A stretch of DNA of 38,528 bases from Thermodesulfovibrionales bacterium. GTDB taxonomy: Bacteria; Nitrospirota; Thermodesulfovibrionia; Thermodesulfovibrionales; UBA9159. The position numbers were made by a program, and so were the translations under genes. The stretch is taken from NCBI GenBank assembly GCA_919901585.1, contig CAKKPH010000111.1, positions 1 to 38,528 of the forward strand. Direction: 5' to 3'. Below the pieces are notes generated by a model. The model ran no database searches. It worked only from the letters and a program-made list of their open reading frames with translations, and was not told the origin of the DNA. This document shows, piece by piece, positions 26,565-37,794 of the stretch (position 1 is its first letter; each line of letters starts with the position of its first letter).

Positions 26565-29012
26565 GTGAAAAAGGGTCTTGAGTTTAAGTTAGTTATAGTC
26601 CTTGTAATGATCTTTCTTGCCGATGCTGTCGGTTTGGGGGTGCTGGCATTTTATGTCCAGATGACTGTTGTCGCTATTATCGCTGTTGTTGTTGCATCCA
26701 TACTTTTTAGCCTCCTTTTATGGATAATGCTGAGGAAGATGGTCATATACCCGCTTAAGAAGATCGAGGCTGCTGCTGCAAAGGTCTCTGAAGGCGACTT
26801 TACTTTTGGCGTTGAGATACCAACAGGAGATGAGATAGGCAGGATGAGCAGGATCTTCAAGGATTCATTGAGGTCTGTCGGGGCAGTGCTCATGAGGGTC
26901 AGGGAATTATCAGACAGGATCATGATGGTGTCAGGCAACGTCGAGAAGGAATCGAAAAAAGTTGTGCAGGCTGCAGATACAGAGAGCGAGGCAGTAACAA
27001 ATATTGCGAGTTCGGTCGAGCAGCTAAAGGCGACTGCAACAGAGATTGCCGACAATACTGAAGGCCTGGCCAGTTCCATGGAAAGCACATCCGCCTCTGT
27101 TGTGCAGATGGCCTCAAGCATCAGCAGTGTAAATGAAAACGCTAAGGAACTCTCCTTTGCTGTAGAGTCAACATCCTCCTCCATAGAGGAGCTATCCACA
27201 ACAATAAAGGAGATTGCAACAAGCACTGACGAGCTCTCAAAGGCTTCTGATGAGACCCTTTCGGCAATATCAGAAATAACCTCTTCGATCAAGGAGGTCG
27301 AGCTCAATACCAAAGAGTCTGCAAGGCTCTCTGAAAAGGTGACGAACGATGCGACTACTTACGGGATGATCTCTATTCAGAAGACCACGGAAGGCATGGA
27401 GAATATCAAAAAGGCAGTTGAACACACAGCCGGCATCATAACCCAGCTTGGCGGGAGGTCGGACGAGATAGGCAACATACTGGACGTGATAGACGAGGTG
27501 ACAGACCAGACAACGCTGCTCGCGCTTAATGCCGCCATACTCGCAGCTCAGGCAGGCGAGCACGGCAGGGGCTTTTCAGTAGTGGCTGATGAGATAAAGG
27601 ACCTTGCAGAAAGGACAGCCTTCTCGACAAAGGAGATTGCTGCACTCATAAAGGCTGTCCAGCAGGAGGTGAGGAATGCTGCCGAGGCTATGCAGGGGGG
27701 GCAGGCGCTTGTAAATGATGGCTTGAAGCTGGCGAGGGAGGCAGGAGAGGCGCTGAGGAAGATAGTCGAAAGCTCAAAAAAATCTGCTGAAATGGCTGTC
27801 TCGATCGATCGGTCGACTTCTGAGCAGTCAAAGGCGACCAGGCTTGTTACTGAGGCTATGGAGAGGGTAAGGGATATGGTCGAGCAGATAGCAAAGGCTA
27901 CAGACGAGGAAGCAGAGGGTGTCAGCCTGATAATGAAGGCCACAGAAAAGATGAGGGAGGTGTCACGGCAGGTCAGCAGGTCAACAGATGAACAGGCCCT
28001 CAGCAGCAGGCAGATAGCAGAGACAATAGAGCTTGTCTCCCAAAGAACCCAGCAGATATCGAGATCTCTCATTAACCACAAGGCCGGCACGCAATACATA
28101 TCAGAAGTCGTAGAAAAGATTAAGGTCATCCCTATAGAGAACCGTCAGCTCGCCTTCAGCATCAACAGCCTGCTCAAGAACCTGCATAAGGACTCTGAGC
28201 TGCTCGAGACCGAAACGAGGCTCTTCAAGTTCAGTGAGGAAAAGAGCGGAGTCCTCAGGTTCGGGGTAGTGCCGCTCGAGACTCCTGCCGTGATGTATAA
28301 GAGGTTCAGCCCCTTCGTCGGCTACCTGAGCAGGAAACTGGAGAAGGATATAGAGATTAAGGTCTCTGTCGATTTTGAGAGCGCTGTAAACGACATCGGC
28401 AAGGGGGTAACACAGCTCTGCTATATGACGCCGTCAACCTATATAGAGGCGCATGCCAAATATGGCGTGAGGGTAATCGTAAAGGCGCTCAGGCACGGCA
28501 GACCGAGCCACAATTCTGCGATTATAATGCGCGAAGGCTCGGATATTGAGAGTATATCAGGCCTTAAGGGGAGGACCTTTGCGTTTGGTGATGCCCGCTC
28601 AACATCAAGCCATATAATACCGAGGTCAATGCTTAAAGACGCAGGGATTGAGCTTGATGATTTAAGGTATTATAACTACCTCGGTCATCATGACGAGGTC
28701 GCAAGGGCTGTGTTAAACGGTGATTTTGATGCAGGTGCTGTTATGGGCTCTGTTGCAGAGAGGCTGCAGGACAAGGGCCTGAGGATATTGGAGTATTCAG
28801 GCGATATACCGGAATTCTGCATCTGTAGCAGCAGTCTCAGCGACGATGAGATCGGGTCAATAAGGTCAGCCGTACTTTCGCTGAATGAGGCTACTGCTGA
28901 AGGCGAGACAATACTCAGGTCAATAGATAAGGATTATAACGGCTTTGTCGATGCCAAGGACAGCGACTATGACGGGATAAGGGCAAAGATGTCGGCCCTC
29001 AATATGATCTGA
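26565..29012 (+). CDS. Methyl-accepting chemotaxis protein with TM hairpin, HAMP, MA domain and C-terminal PhnD-like substrate-binding domain
   Basis: Two adjacent N-terminal TMs; HAMP (PLKKIEAAAAKVSEGDFTFGVEIPTGDEIGRMSRIFKDSL); MA tip DEVTDQTTLLALNAAILAAQAGEHGRGFSVVADEIKDLAERT; C-terminus LRFGVVPLETPAVMYKRFSPFVGYLSRKLEKDIEIKVSVDFESAVNDIGKGVTQLCYMTPSTYIEAHAKYG..LKGRTFAFGDARSTSSHIIPRSMLKDAGI..HHDEVARAVLNGDFDAGAV..GFVDAKDSDYDGIRAKM. Confidence 0.93.
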   Translation: MKKGLEFKLVIVLVMIFLADAVGLGVLAFYVQMTVVAIIAVVVASILFSLLLWIMLRKMVIYPLKKIEAAAAKVSEGDFTFGVEIPTGDEIGRMSRIFKDSLRSVGAVLMRVRELSDRIMMVSGNVEKESKKVVQAADTESEAVTNIASSVEQLKATATEIADNTEGLASSMESTSASVVQMASSISSVNENAKELSFAVESTSSSIEELSTTIKEIATSTDELSKASDETLSAISEITSSIKEVELNTKESARLSEKVTNDATTYGMISIQKTTEGMENIKKAVEHTAGIITQLGGRSDEIGNILDVIDEVTDQTTLLALNAAILAAQAGEHGRGFSVVADEIKDLAERTAFSTKEIAALIKAVQQEVRNAAEAMQGGQALVNDGLKLAREAGEALRKIVESSKKSAEMAVSIDRSTSEQSKATRLVTEAMERVRDMVEQIAKATDEEAEGVSLIMKATEKMREVSRQVSRSTDEQALSSRQIAETIELVSQRTQQISRSLINHKAGTQYISEVVEKIKVIPIENRQLAFSINSLLKNLHKDSELLETETRLFKFSEEKSGVLRFGVVPLETPAVMYKRFSPFVGYLSRKLEKDIEIKVSVDFESAVNDIGKGVTQLCYMTPSTYIEAHAKYGVRVIVKALRHGRPSHNSAIIMREGSDIESISGLKGRTFAFGDARSTSSHIIPRSMLKDAGIELDDLRYYNYLGHHDEVARAVLNGDFDAGAVMGSVAERLQDKGLRILEYSGDIPEFCICSSSLSDDEIGSIRSAVLSLNEATAEGETILRSIDKDYNGFVDAKDSDYDGIRAKMSALNMI

Positions 29013-29017
29013 GGTTT

Positions 29018-29500
29018 ATGACTGTAATAGTTGTTAATCTTGGCGGGGACGAATTCGGCCTGCATATTTCGCGGATTGTTGAGGTGCTGGGCAGACGGAA
29101 GGTTTACCGCGTGCCTCACCTGCCTTTTTACCTTTCAGGGGTCATAAACTTAAGGGGAGAGATAATACCTCTGGTTGACCTGAGGAAAAGGTTCAATATC
29201 GAACCTGTGACAAAGAAAGAACTGATTATTGTTGTACGTGCAGGCATGAACAAGTTCGGGCTTGTTGTTGACGGCGTGAAAGAGGTGCTGAGTATGAGTG
29301 CTAATGACTTGGTGCCTCCTCCTGAGATACTAAGGGGAATAAAAACAGAATATCTTGCAGGCATAGCCAGAAAAGGTGACAGGGTAATATTAGTCCTCGA
29401 TCTCGACAAGCTGCTGACACCGGATGAGCTATCAGAGATAAAGAAGGCTGTGAGTACAGGCTTGATTGAGGATTCAGGAGGCGAAGAATCTTATGGATGA
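29018..29500 (+). CDS. cheW: CheW-like coupling protein
   Basis: VIVVNLGGDEFGLHISRIVEVLGRRKVYRVPHLPFYLSGVINLRGEIIPLVDLRKRF..KFGLVVDGVKEVL. Confidence 0.95.
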   Translation: MTVIVVNLGGDEFGLHISRIVEVLGRRKVYRVPHLPFYLSGVINLRGEIIPLVDLRKRFNIEPVTKKELIIVVRAGMNKFGLVVDGVKEVLSMSANDLVPPPEILRGIKTEYLAGIARKGDRVILVLDLDKLLTPDELSEIKKAVSTGLIEDSGGEESYG

Positions 29501-31442
29501 CAATGAAATAGAGATCCGCAGAAAGGCTGTCGAGGAGCTTAAGGGCATGCCGGCCGGCCCGGCCATTCCCTTACTTATCAGGGCGATGGAGGATACGGGC
29601 TGGAGGGTAAGGAAGACAGCAGCAATGATTATAGAGGACTACCCTCTTGTCCTCTGCATTGAGGGCCTAATAAGCCTGCTTTATCTGAGCAACAATGCAG
29701 GTGCGAGGAACACGGCGATAGAGGTGTTGACTAAGACAGGGAAAGAAGCGATCCCCTATCTTATCAAGGCATACGGCTCCCGTGATGCGGATGTCAGGAA
29801 ATCCATTGTCGACATAGCCGGAAACATAAAAGACAAGAAAACAATGCCTCTTTTACTTGCAGCGCTGAAAGACGAAGATGAGAATATAAAGGCCTCTGCG
29901 GTTGAAGCGCTCGGCTATCTCGATGAACCTGAGGTTGTCGATATCCTGATAGGGGTGCTGAAGGGCGGTGACCTCTGGACAGCCTTCCCTGCTGCTGCCG
30001 CCTTAGGGAGGACTGGAAGCAAGCAGGCAGTGCCTGCGCTTCTGGATGCGCTCTCAGTGAGGGCATTAAGAGAGCCTGTCCTTAATGCCCTCGGACGCCT
30101 GTCTGATGCTGAAACTCTTGACCGGGTAGTCCGGTTCCTTGATGATCCTTCCTTATCTATTCAGGAAGAAGCCCTGCTCGCAATAGAGATGTTTTATCAT
30201 AACAATATTCCGTCTGAGGGCATAACTGCATCACTTAAGAGGGTCTGCGGCAAGGATGCGCTTGACAGGCTGACAAGACACCTCTTTAGCAAGAGGAACG
30301 AAGTAAAGACCACAGCAATATTAATGCTCGGGCTTATGCAGTACTGTGAGTCGATCGGCAAGATGCTTGAGCTTTATGCTGATGAGTACCTGCATAATGA
30401 TATGTTGAGGGCCCTTATGTATATGGGCCAAAACAATCCTAAGTGCCTAATACCATACTTTGAGGGCGATAACCATGATGTGAGGCGATTTGTCATCAGC
30501 GTGGCAGCGAAGGTCGCATCGCCTGTTTATTACAGGCTCTTCAGGAATATGCTGACTGACAGTGATGGCCATATAAGGGCCATTGCTGCAATAGGACTCT
30601 CAAGAACAGGAGGGGGAAAAGCGATAAAACAGCTCTGGAGTTTGCTCTCAGACCCATTCCCAGATGTTCAGGATGCCGCAGTAACTGCACTCGGCAGTCT
30701 CAAAGACGGTCTGAAGGTGGAAGACCTCATAAAATATTTAAAAGACAATAACCCTTATGTCAGAAAAAATGCTGCCCTCCTGATAGGCAGGACAGGTGCA
30801 CTGAGCGCAATAAATGCCCTCGGTTTTGCCCTCAAGGATGAAGATGTGTCTGTAAGGAGGGCGGTTGTGGAGGCGCTCTCGAACATAAAAATAGAAGAGT
30901 CATCAGACCTCCTGACCCTTGCTTTAACTGACGAAAAACCTGAGATAAGGGCTGCTGCCGCACTAAGCCTTGGAAATGTCGCCGGCCGGGCAGCCCTTGA
31001 GACCCTTGCCCTGCTCTTGAAGGACCCGGACGACAATGTGCGTGTTGCATCAGCCCGGTCACTCGGCGTACTAAACGACAAAAGGGCTGTCAGTTTCCTC
31101 GTCGTCATGCTCAGCGACCCGAACGGGTTTGTTGTGACAAGTGCCATGGATTCCCTCAGCAGGATAGGAGGGGTTGAGGCGAGGGAGGCACTTAAGAAGA
31201 TGCTCAGCTCTGATGACAAAGAGATCAGGAGGACAGCGATTAAATCCCTTTCGCCATTTGACGGCATCGAAGATCTTTTACTGCCATACCTTAAAGACCC
31301 TGACTGGGCGACCCGCATTGCAGCACTCGAGGCACTCAGCAGCCGCAGGAATGAAAAGGTGCTGTCAGAAGTAAGAGACCTCCTGCATTCTGAGGATGAG
31401 CATCTGGTCAAAAAAACGATAAGAGAACTGTTTGATGTTTAA
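29493..31442 (+). CDS. HEAT-repeat (PBS-lyase/CpcE-like) protein, likely scaffold
   Basis: Repeated helical units (e.g. DSDGHIRAIAAIGLSRTGGGKAIKQLWSLLSDPFPDVQDAAVTALGSL; DNNPYVRKNAALLIGRTGALSAINALGFALKDEDVSVRRAVVEALSNI). Start likely 29493 (MDDNEIEIRRKAVEEL), overlapping cheW end. Confidence 0.93.
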   Translation: MDDNEIEIRRKAVEELKGMPAGPAIPLLIRAMEDTGWRVRKTAAMIIEDYPLVLCIEGLISLLYLSNNAGARNTAIEVLTKTGKEAIPYLIKAYGSRDADVRKSIVDIAGNIKDKKTMPLLLAALKDEDENIKASAVEALGYLDEPEVVDILIGVLKGGDLWTAFPAAAALGRTGSKQAVPALLDALSVRALREPVLNALGRLSDAETLDRVVRFLDDPSLSIQEEALLAIEMFYHNNIPSEGITASLKRVCGKDALDRLTRHLFSKRNEVKTTAILMLGLMQYCESIGKMLELYADEYLHNDMLRALMYMGQNNPKCLIPYFEGDNHDVRRFVISVAAKVASPVYYRLFRNMLTDSDGHIRAIAAIGLSRTGGGKAIKQLWSLLSDPFPDVQDAAVTALGSLKDGLKVEDLIKYLKDNNPYVRKNAALLIGRTGALSAINALGFALKDEDVSVRRAVVEALSNIKIEESSDLLTLALTDEKPEIRAAAALSLGNVAGRAALETLALLLKDPDDNVRVASARSLGVLNDKRAVSFLVVMLSDPNGFVVTSAMDSLSRIGGVEAREALKKMLSSDDKEIRRTAIKSLSPFDGIEDLLLPYLKDPDWATRIAALEALSSRRNEKVLSEVRDLLHSEDEHLVKKTIRELFDV

Positions 31443-32310
31443 TAAAGACTCTCTTTACAGCGATAACATACCGCTTAGTGATGAAGTATTTGCGCTCATA
31501 AGAGACCTTATAAAGGACTACTGCGGTATTTTTTTTGATGAAAATTCGAAGTATCTCCTCGAAGGCAGGCTCTCGAGGAGACTAAAGGCGCTCTATATCA
31601 CCGACTTCAGGGATTACTACAGATTCCTGCTTTATGACAGGAAAAGGGAAGAGGAGCTCACGGCTATAATCGACCTCCTGACTGTGAATGAGACCTATTT
31701 TTTCAGGGAGCAGAACCAGCTGACGGCCTTCAGCAAAGAGATCCTGCCTGAGCTTAGGGATAAGAACAGGCAGAAGAAGAGACTCAGGATCTGGTCTGCC
31801 GGCTGCTCAACAGGAGAGGAGCCGTATACTATCGCAATGCTGATCCTTGAGTCAGGCCTGATGCAGGGTTGGGAAATCAACATCCTCGGAAGCGATATAA
31901 ACCAGAGGGTTTTGACTGCCGCAAGGCGCGGGGCATACCGCATGAACTCTTTCAGGACTACAGAGAACTATTATATTAAGAAGTATTTCGGTGAAACGGA
32001 CGGTCTGCACCTTGTAAAAGATGACCTGAAAAACCTTGTGAGCTTCAGCTATACTAACCTGCTTGACCCGGTAAGGATAAGGCTTGTAGAGCAGATGGAT
32101 GTGATCTTCTGCAGGAATGTCATGATTTATTTTAATATCGATACACGCAGGAAGGTTATTGACAATTTTTATGACCGTCTTGTTCCAGGAGGCTACATGC
32201 TCTTGGGCCATGCAGAATCTCTTATGAACATCTCCGCAGCTTTCAGCTTAAGGCACCTGAAGTATGACATGGTTTATCAGAAGCCGGACATGCAGGAGCA
32301 ATATAGATGA
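31432..32310 (+). CDS. cheR: CheR-type protein-glutamate methyltransferase
   Basis: LLTVNETYFFREQNQLTAFSKEILPEL, IWSAGCSTGEEPYTIAMLI, ILGSDINQRVLTAARRGAY, MDVIFCRNVMIYFNIDTRRKVIDNFYDRLVPGGYMLLGHAESL. Confidence 0.96.
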   Translation: MMFNKDSLYSDNIPLSDEVFALIRDLIKDYCGIFFDENSKYLLEGRLSRRLKALYITDFRDYYRFLLYDRKREEELTAIIDLLTVNETYFFREQNQLTAFSKEILPELRDKNRQKKRLRIWSAGCSTGEEPYTIAMLILESGLMQGWEINILGSDINQRVLTAARRGAYRMNSFRTTENYYIKKYFGETDGLHLVKDDLKNLVSFSYTNLLDPVRIRLVEQMDVIFCRNVMIYFNIDTRRKVIDNFYDRLVPGGYMLLGHAESLMNISAAFSLRHLKYDMVYQKPDMQEQYR

Positions 32311-33425
32311 AGAGGAATGTCCGTGTCCTTGTAGTTGACGATTCTGCTTATACCAGACAGGCGATCAAGGGGATGCTCGAAACAGACCCAGACATTGAGG
32401 TCATCGGTATTGCCCGCAACGGACTCGAGGCCATAGGAAAGGTCAAAGAGCTCAACCCTGATGTGATTACCCTTGATTTTGAGATGCCGGGGATGGACGG
32501 TTTCAGTTTTCTCAGATGGCTTATGAGGGAGAAGCCGACTCCTGTTATAATGATAAGCTCACACTCTGGTTCGAAGACAGTATTCATGGCACTCGAATTG
32601 GGAGCTGCTGATTTTGTAACAAAGCCTACCGGAACTGCCTCTGGGCTTAACCGCATCCAGGGTGAGCTTTTGGAAAAGGTGAGGGGCATAAAAGACCTGA
32701 GGCTCGACAGGGTATTGGCATTCAGGGATATGATACGGCAGCCTGAGAAAGACATTGAAGTTACATATCCGGCGTTGCCTGCCGTTTCTCTAAGTGATAT
32801 GCATGTTGTCGCAATAGGCTCATCAACCGGAGGGCCGGCTGCCCTGCAGGTCATACTCTCAAAACTGAAGGCTGACCTCCCATCCGGCATTGTGATAAGC
32901 CAGCACATGCCGAAGGGCTTTACAGAGCCTTTTGCAGAAAGGCTCGACAGGCTCTCCCAGATAAGGGTCAAAGAGGCTGAAGACGGGGATCTGCTCGATT
33001 ATGGGACAGCATACATATGCCCGGGCGGCTCCCACCTACTGATAAGAAGGCAGGCCGGCAGGTATTGCGTCAACCTTAAAGATCCATCTGAGGATGACAG
33101 ATATATCCCTTCAGTGGATTTAATGATGAGGTCTGTGGCACAGAATTTCGGACCCCGCTCCATTGGTATTATACTTACAGGCATGGGGAATGACGGCACG
33201 GACGGTATAGTTGAGATAAAAAATAATGGCGGTTATACTATAACCGAATCCGAATCAACTGCGGTTGTGTTTGGCATGCCGAATGAGGCGTTCAAGACCG
33301 GACGTGTTGATATGGTTCTTCCAGTTGACAGGATATCTGACGAGATAATGAGGTCAGTAAGCTCTCTGGCAGATAAAAATAAGCGTAAACCCCGTAAGAA
33401 AGCCTTAGACTTTCTAACGGGGTAA
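32307..33425 (+). CDS. cheB: CheB-type chemotaxis protein-glutamate methylesterase
   Basis: Receiver domain (VLVVDDSAYTRQ, DVITLDFEMPGMDG) plus methylesterase motifs VAIGSSTGGPAALQ, ISQHMPKGFTEPFAERL, ILTGMGNDGTDG. Confidence 0.96.
   Translation: MKRNVRVLVVDDSAYTRQAIKGMLETDPDIEVIGIARNGLEAIGKVKELNPDVITLDFEMPGMDGFSFLRWLMREKPTPVIMISSHSGSKTVFMALELGAADFVTKPTGTASGLNRIQGELLEKVRGIKDLRLDRVLAFRDMIRQPEKDIEVTYPALPAVSLSDMHVVAIGSSTGGPAALQVILSKLKADLPSGIVISQHMPKGFTEPFAERLDRLSQIRVKEAEDGDLLDYGTAYICPGGSHLLIRRQAGRYCVNLKDPSEDDRYIPSVDLMMRSVAQNFGPRSIGIILTGMGNDGTDGIVEIKNNGGYTITESESTAVVFGMPNEAFKTGRVDMVLPVDRISDEIMRSVSSLADKNKRKPRKKALDFLTG
33389..33423 (+). repeat. 14-bp inverted repeat (one mismatch) at the cheB 3' end, before cheY
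   Basis: ACCCCGTAAGAAAG (33389-33402), 7-nt loop CCTTAGA, CTTTCTAACGGGGT (33410-33423); covers the last cheB codons and reaches its TAA. Confidence 0.75.
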
Positions 33426-33434
33426 AAGGGAGAC

Positions 33435-33806
33435 TTGATGAAAAACATTCTGGTTGTTGAGGACTCGCCTACTATGAGGCAGCTTATAACCTTCACTGTA
33501 AAGAGGATTGCAGATACCAATGTGATAGAGGCAAAAGACGGTGTCGAGGCCCTTAAGAAGATAACATCAGAGAAGATAGACCTTATACTTGCGGACATAA
33601 ACATGCCTGTAATGGACGGGCTTAAGCTTGTGGGCCTTATAAAGAACAACCCTGATTTTAAGAACATACCTGTGATTATGATAACGACCGAAGGTGCGAA
33701 AGAGGACAGGGAAAGGGCTATTAAAATAGGGGCTGATGCATACCTTTCAAAACCGATCCAGACTCAGGAACTTATCAGGATGGTGAACAGTTTTGTCGGT
33801 TCTTAG
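33435..33806 (+). CDS. cheY: CheY-like single-domain response regulator
   Basis: ILVVEDSPTMRQLI, LILADINMPVMDGLKLV, VIMITTEGAKEDRERAIKIGADAYLSKPIQTQEL. Confidence 0.95.
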   Translation: MMKNILVVEDSPTMRQLITFTVKRIADTNVIEAKDGVEALKKITSEKIDLILADINMPVMDGLKLVGLIKNNPDFKNIPVIMITTEGAKEDRERAIKIGADAYLSKPIQTQELIRMVNSFVGS

Positions 33807-34830
33807 CCGGATAGCCTGCCTTTAATTGCCCGCATGCAGCAAGTATGTCCTGCCCCTTGCTCTTCCTTATGATCGCTGTCAGGTTCCCTTTGATGAGCAG
33901 GTCCTGGAATCTGAGAACAGAGGCGTCATCAGGCCGCCTGAACCCTGAGCCTTCATAGGGATTAAAGGGGATGAGGTTTACCTTTGAGGGTATTCCCCTC
34001 AGGAGTTTGACGAGCCTCTCTGCATCCTCCAATTTGTCATTGATATCCTTCAGCATGACATATTCGAAGGTTATTCTCCTGCTGGGTTCAAGGGGGAACT
34101 TCCTGCATGCATCGAGAAGCGGCCTGAGCGGATATTTCCTGTTGATCGGCATAAGCCTGTCTCTAACCGCATCTGTTGTCGCATTCAGGGATACAGCGAG
34201 GTTGACATGCGGCGCATTATCGTACAGCTTGAGTATCCCGGGCACGACCCCTGAGGTAGAAACAGTTATCCTCCTCTTGGATATCTTCATAAGCCCGGTC
34301 ATGCGCCATAAGGCCTCTGACACTTCATTGAGGTTTGTGAGCGGTTCTCCCATGCCCATGAAGACAATATTTATGACCTTAGTATCAGACGGGAGGAGCC
34401 TGTTTATTGATATGACCTGATCTATTATTTCATGGGCTTTAAGGTCTCTCCTGATCTTGAGCTTCCCTGTCAGGCAGAACCTGCAGTCCATAGCGCAGCC
34501 GGCCTGTGATGAGATACAGAGTGTCAGCCGGTCTTTGTCGGATATGAGTACGCTCTCTATAGTCTCACTATCCTCAAGCCCGAAGAGGAATTTCTCTGTG
34601 CCGTCTTCTGACCTCTGTTTATCGAGCAGGTCTATATTGCTTATAAATGCAGTCTCAGAGAGCCTTTCCCTCAGACCCTTCGAGAATTCGGTGATGCTGT
34701 CTATTGATCTTGCGCATTTTTCATAAATCCAGTGAAGAAGCTGCCTTGCCCTGAATAAAGGCAGGCCCAATCCCGTGACAAAGGATTCTATCCCCACAAT
34801 CGAAAGGGCCTTGAGATCTATTCTCTGCAT
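33775..34830 (-). CDS. rlmN: 23S rRNA (adenine-C2)-methyltransferase RlmN
   Basis: CAMDCRFCLTGKLKIRRDL, NIVFMGMGEPLTNLNEV, RRITVSTSGVVPGI, NLAVSLNATTDAVRDRLMPINRKYPL, VNLIPFNPYEGSGFRRP. Confidence 0.95.
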   Translation of the reverse strand: MQRIDLKALSIVGIESFVTGLGLPLFRARQLLHWIYEKCARSIDSITEFSKGLRERLSETAFISNIDLLDKQRSEDGTEKFLFGLEDSETIESVLISDKDRLTLCISSQAGCAMDCRFCLTGKLKIRRDLKAHEIIDQVISINRLLPSDTKVINIVFMGMGEPLTNLNEVSEALWRMTGLMKISKRRITVSTSGVVPGILKLYDNAPHVNLAVSLNATTDAVRDRLMPINRKYPLRPLLDACRKFPLEPSRRITFEYVMLKDINDKLEDAERLVKLLRGIPSKVNLIPFNPYEGSGFRRPDDASVLRFQDLLIKGNLTAIIRKSKGQDILAACGQLKAGYPAKNRQNCSPS

Positions 34831-34861
34831 TTATGCCGGATAAAGAGGTATACGGCTCCGC

Positions 34862-37319
<2,458 letters not shown>

Positions 37320-37395
37320 TGGTATAACCTCCTTTGAAAAGAATCATTTAGTTTAAATAATTTCAGAAAAAAATTAAAGCATAAAATTTTAGCCC

Positions 37396-37794
37396 TTAGT
37401 CCCGGATTATCTTGACAGCCACCCTCCTGTGCCTCGGGCCGTCGAACTCACAGAAGTAAACTGCCTGCCAGGTCCCGAGCAGGAGCCTGCCGTCTTCTAT
37501 AAGGGCGGTCGTTGAGACGCCGACAAGCGTAGACTTTATATGCGCGTCAGAGTTGCCTTCCTTGTGCTGATAGTCCGACTCAAAGGGTATGAGCCGCTCA
37601 AGCGCCCTCTGGATATCATGGTGCACAGAGGGGTCTGCTCCTTCATTGATCGTTATGGCGGCGGTTGTATGCGGGGTGTATATATAGCATAGACCGCTCT
37701 TGATGCCTTCCTCCCTGATTATCTCGTGGACCTTCTCGGTGATGTCTACAAATTCATTCCGCATCTTGCTTTTCACATTCAGATACCTGATCAT
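37396..37794 (-). CDS. YjbQ family (secondary thiamine-phosphate synthase-like) protein
   Basis: GLCYIYTPHTTAAITINEGADPSVHHDI..GNSDAHIKSTLVGVSTTALIEDGRLLLGTWQAVYFCEFDGPRHRRV. Confidence 0.92.
   Translation of the reverse strand: MIRYLNVKSKMRNEFVDITEKVHEIIREEGIKSGLCYIYTPHTTAAITINEGADPSVHHDIQRALERLIPFESDYQHKEGNSDAHIKSTLVGVSTTALIEDGRLLLGTWQAVYFCEFDGPRHRRVAVKIIRD

Noticed and set aside
26651-28129. Long antisense ORFs opposite the MCP (220 aa and 193 aa on the minus strand)
   Set aside because: Ser-rich low-complexity translations mirroring the MCP coiled-coil codons; no domain motifs and fully inside a well-supported gene.
28930-28975. EF-hand-like loop DKDYNGFVDAKD at the MCP C-terminus
   Set aside because: It overlaps the normal C-terminal GFVxxxDxDYDxIR signature of PhnD-like proteins, so the calcium-loop match is probably coincidental.
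29794-31411. Antisense ORFs opposite the HEAT gene and similar shadow ORFs opposite cheB, rlmN, ahcY, metK, folD and pgi
   Set aside because: Each lies within a strongly supported gene on the other strand and has no recognisable protein motif; treated as composition artefacts.
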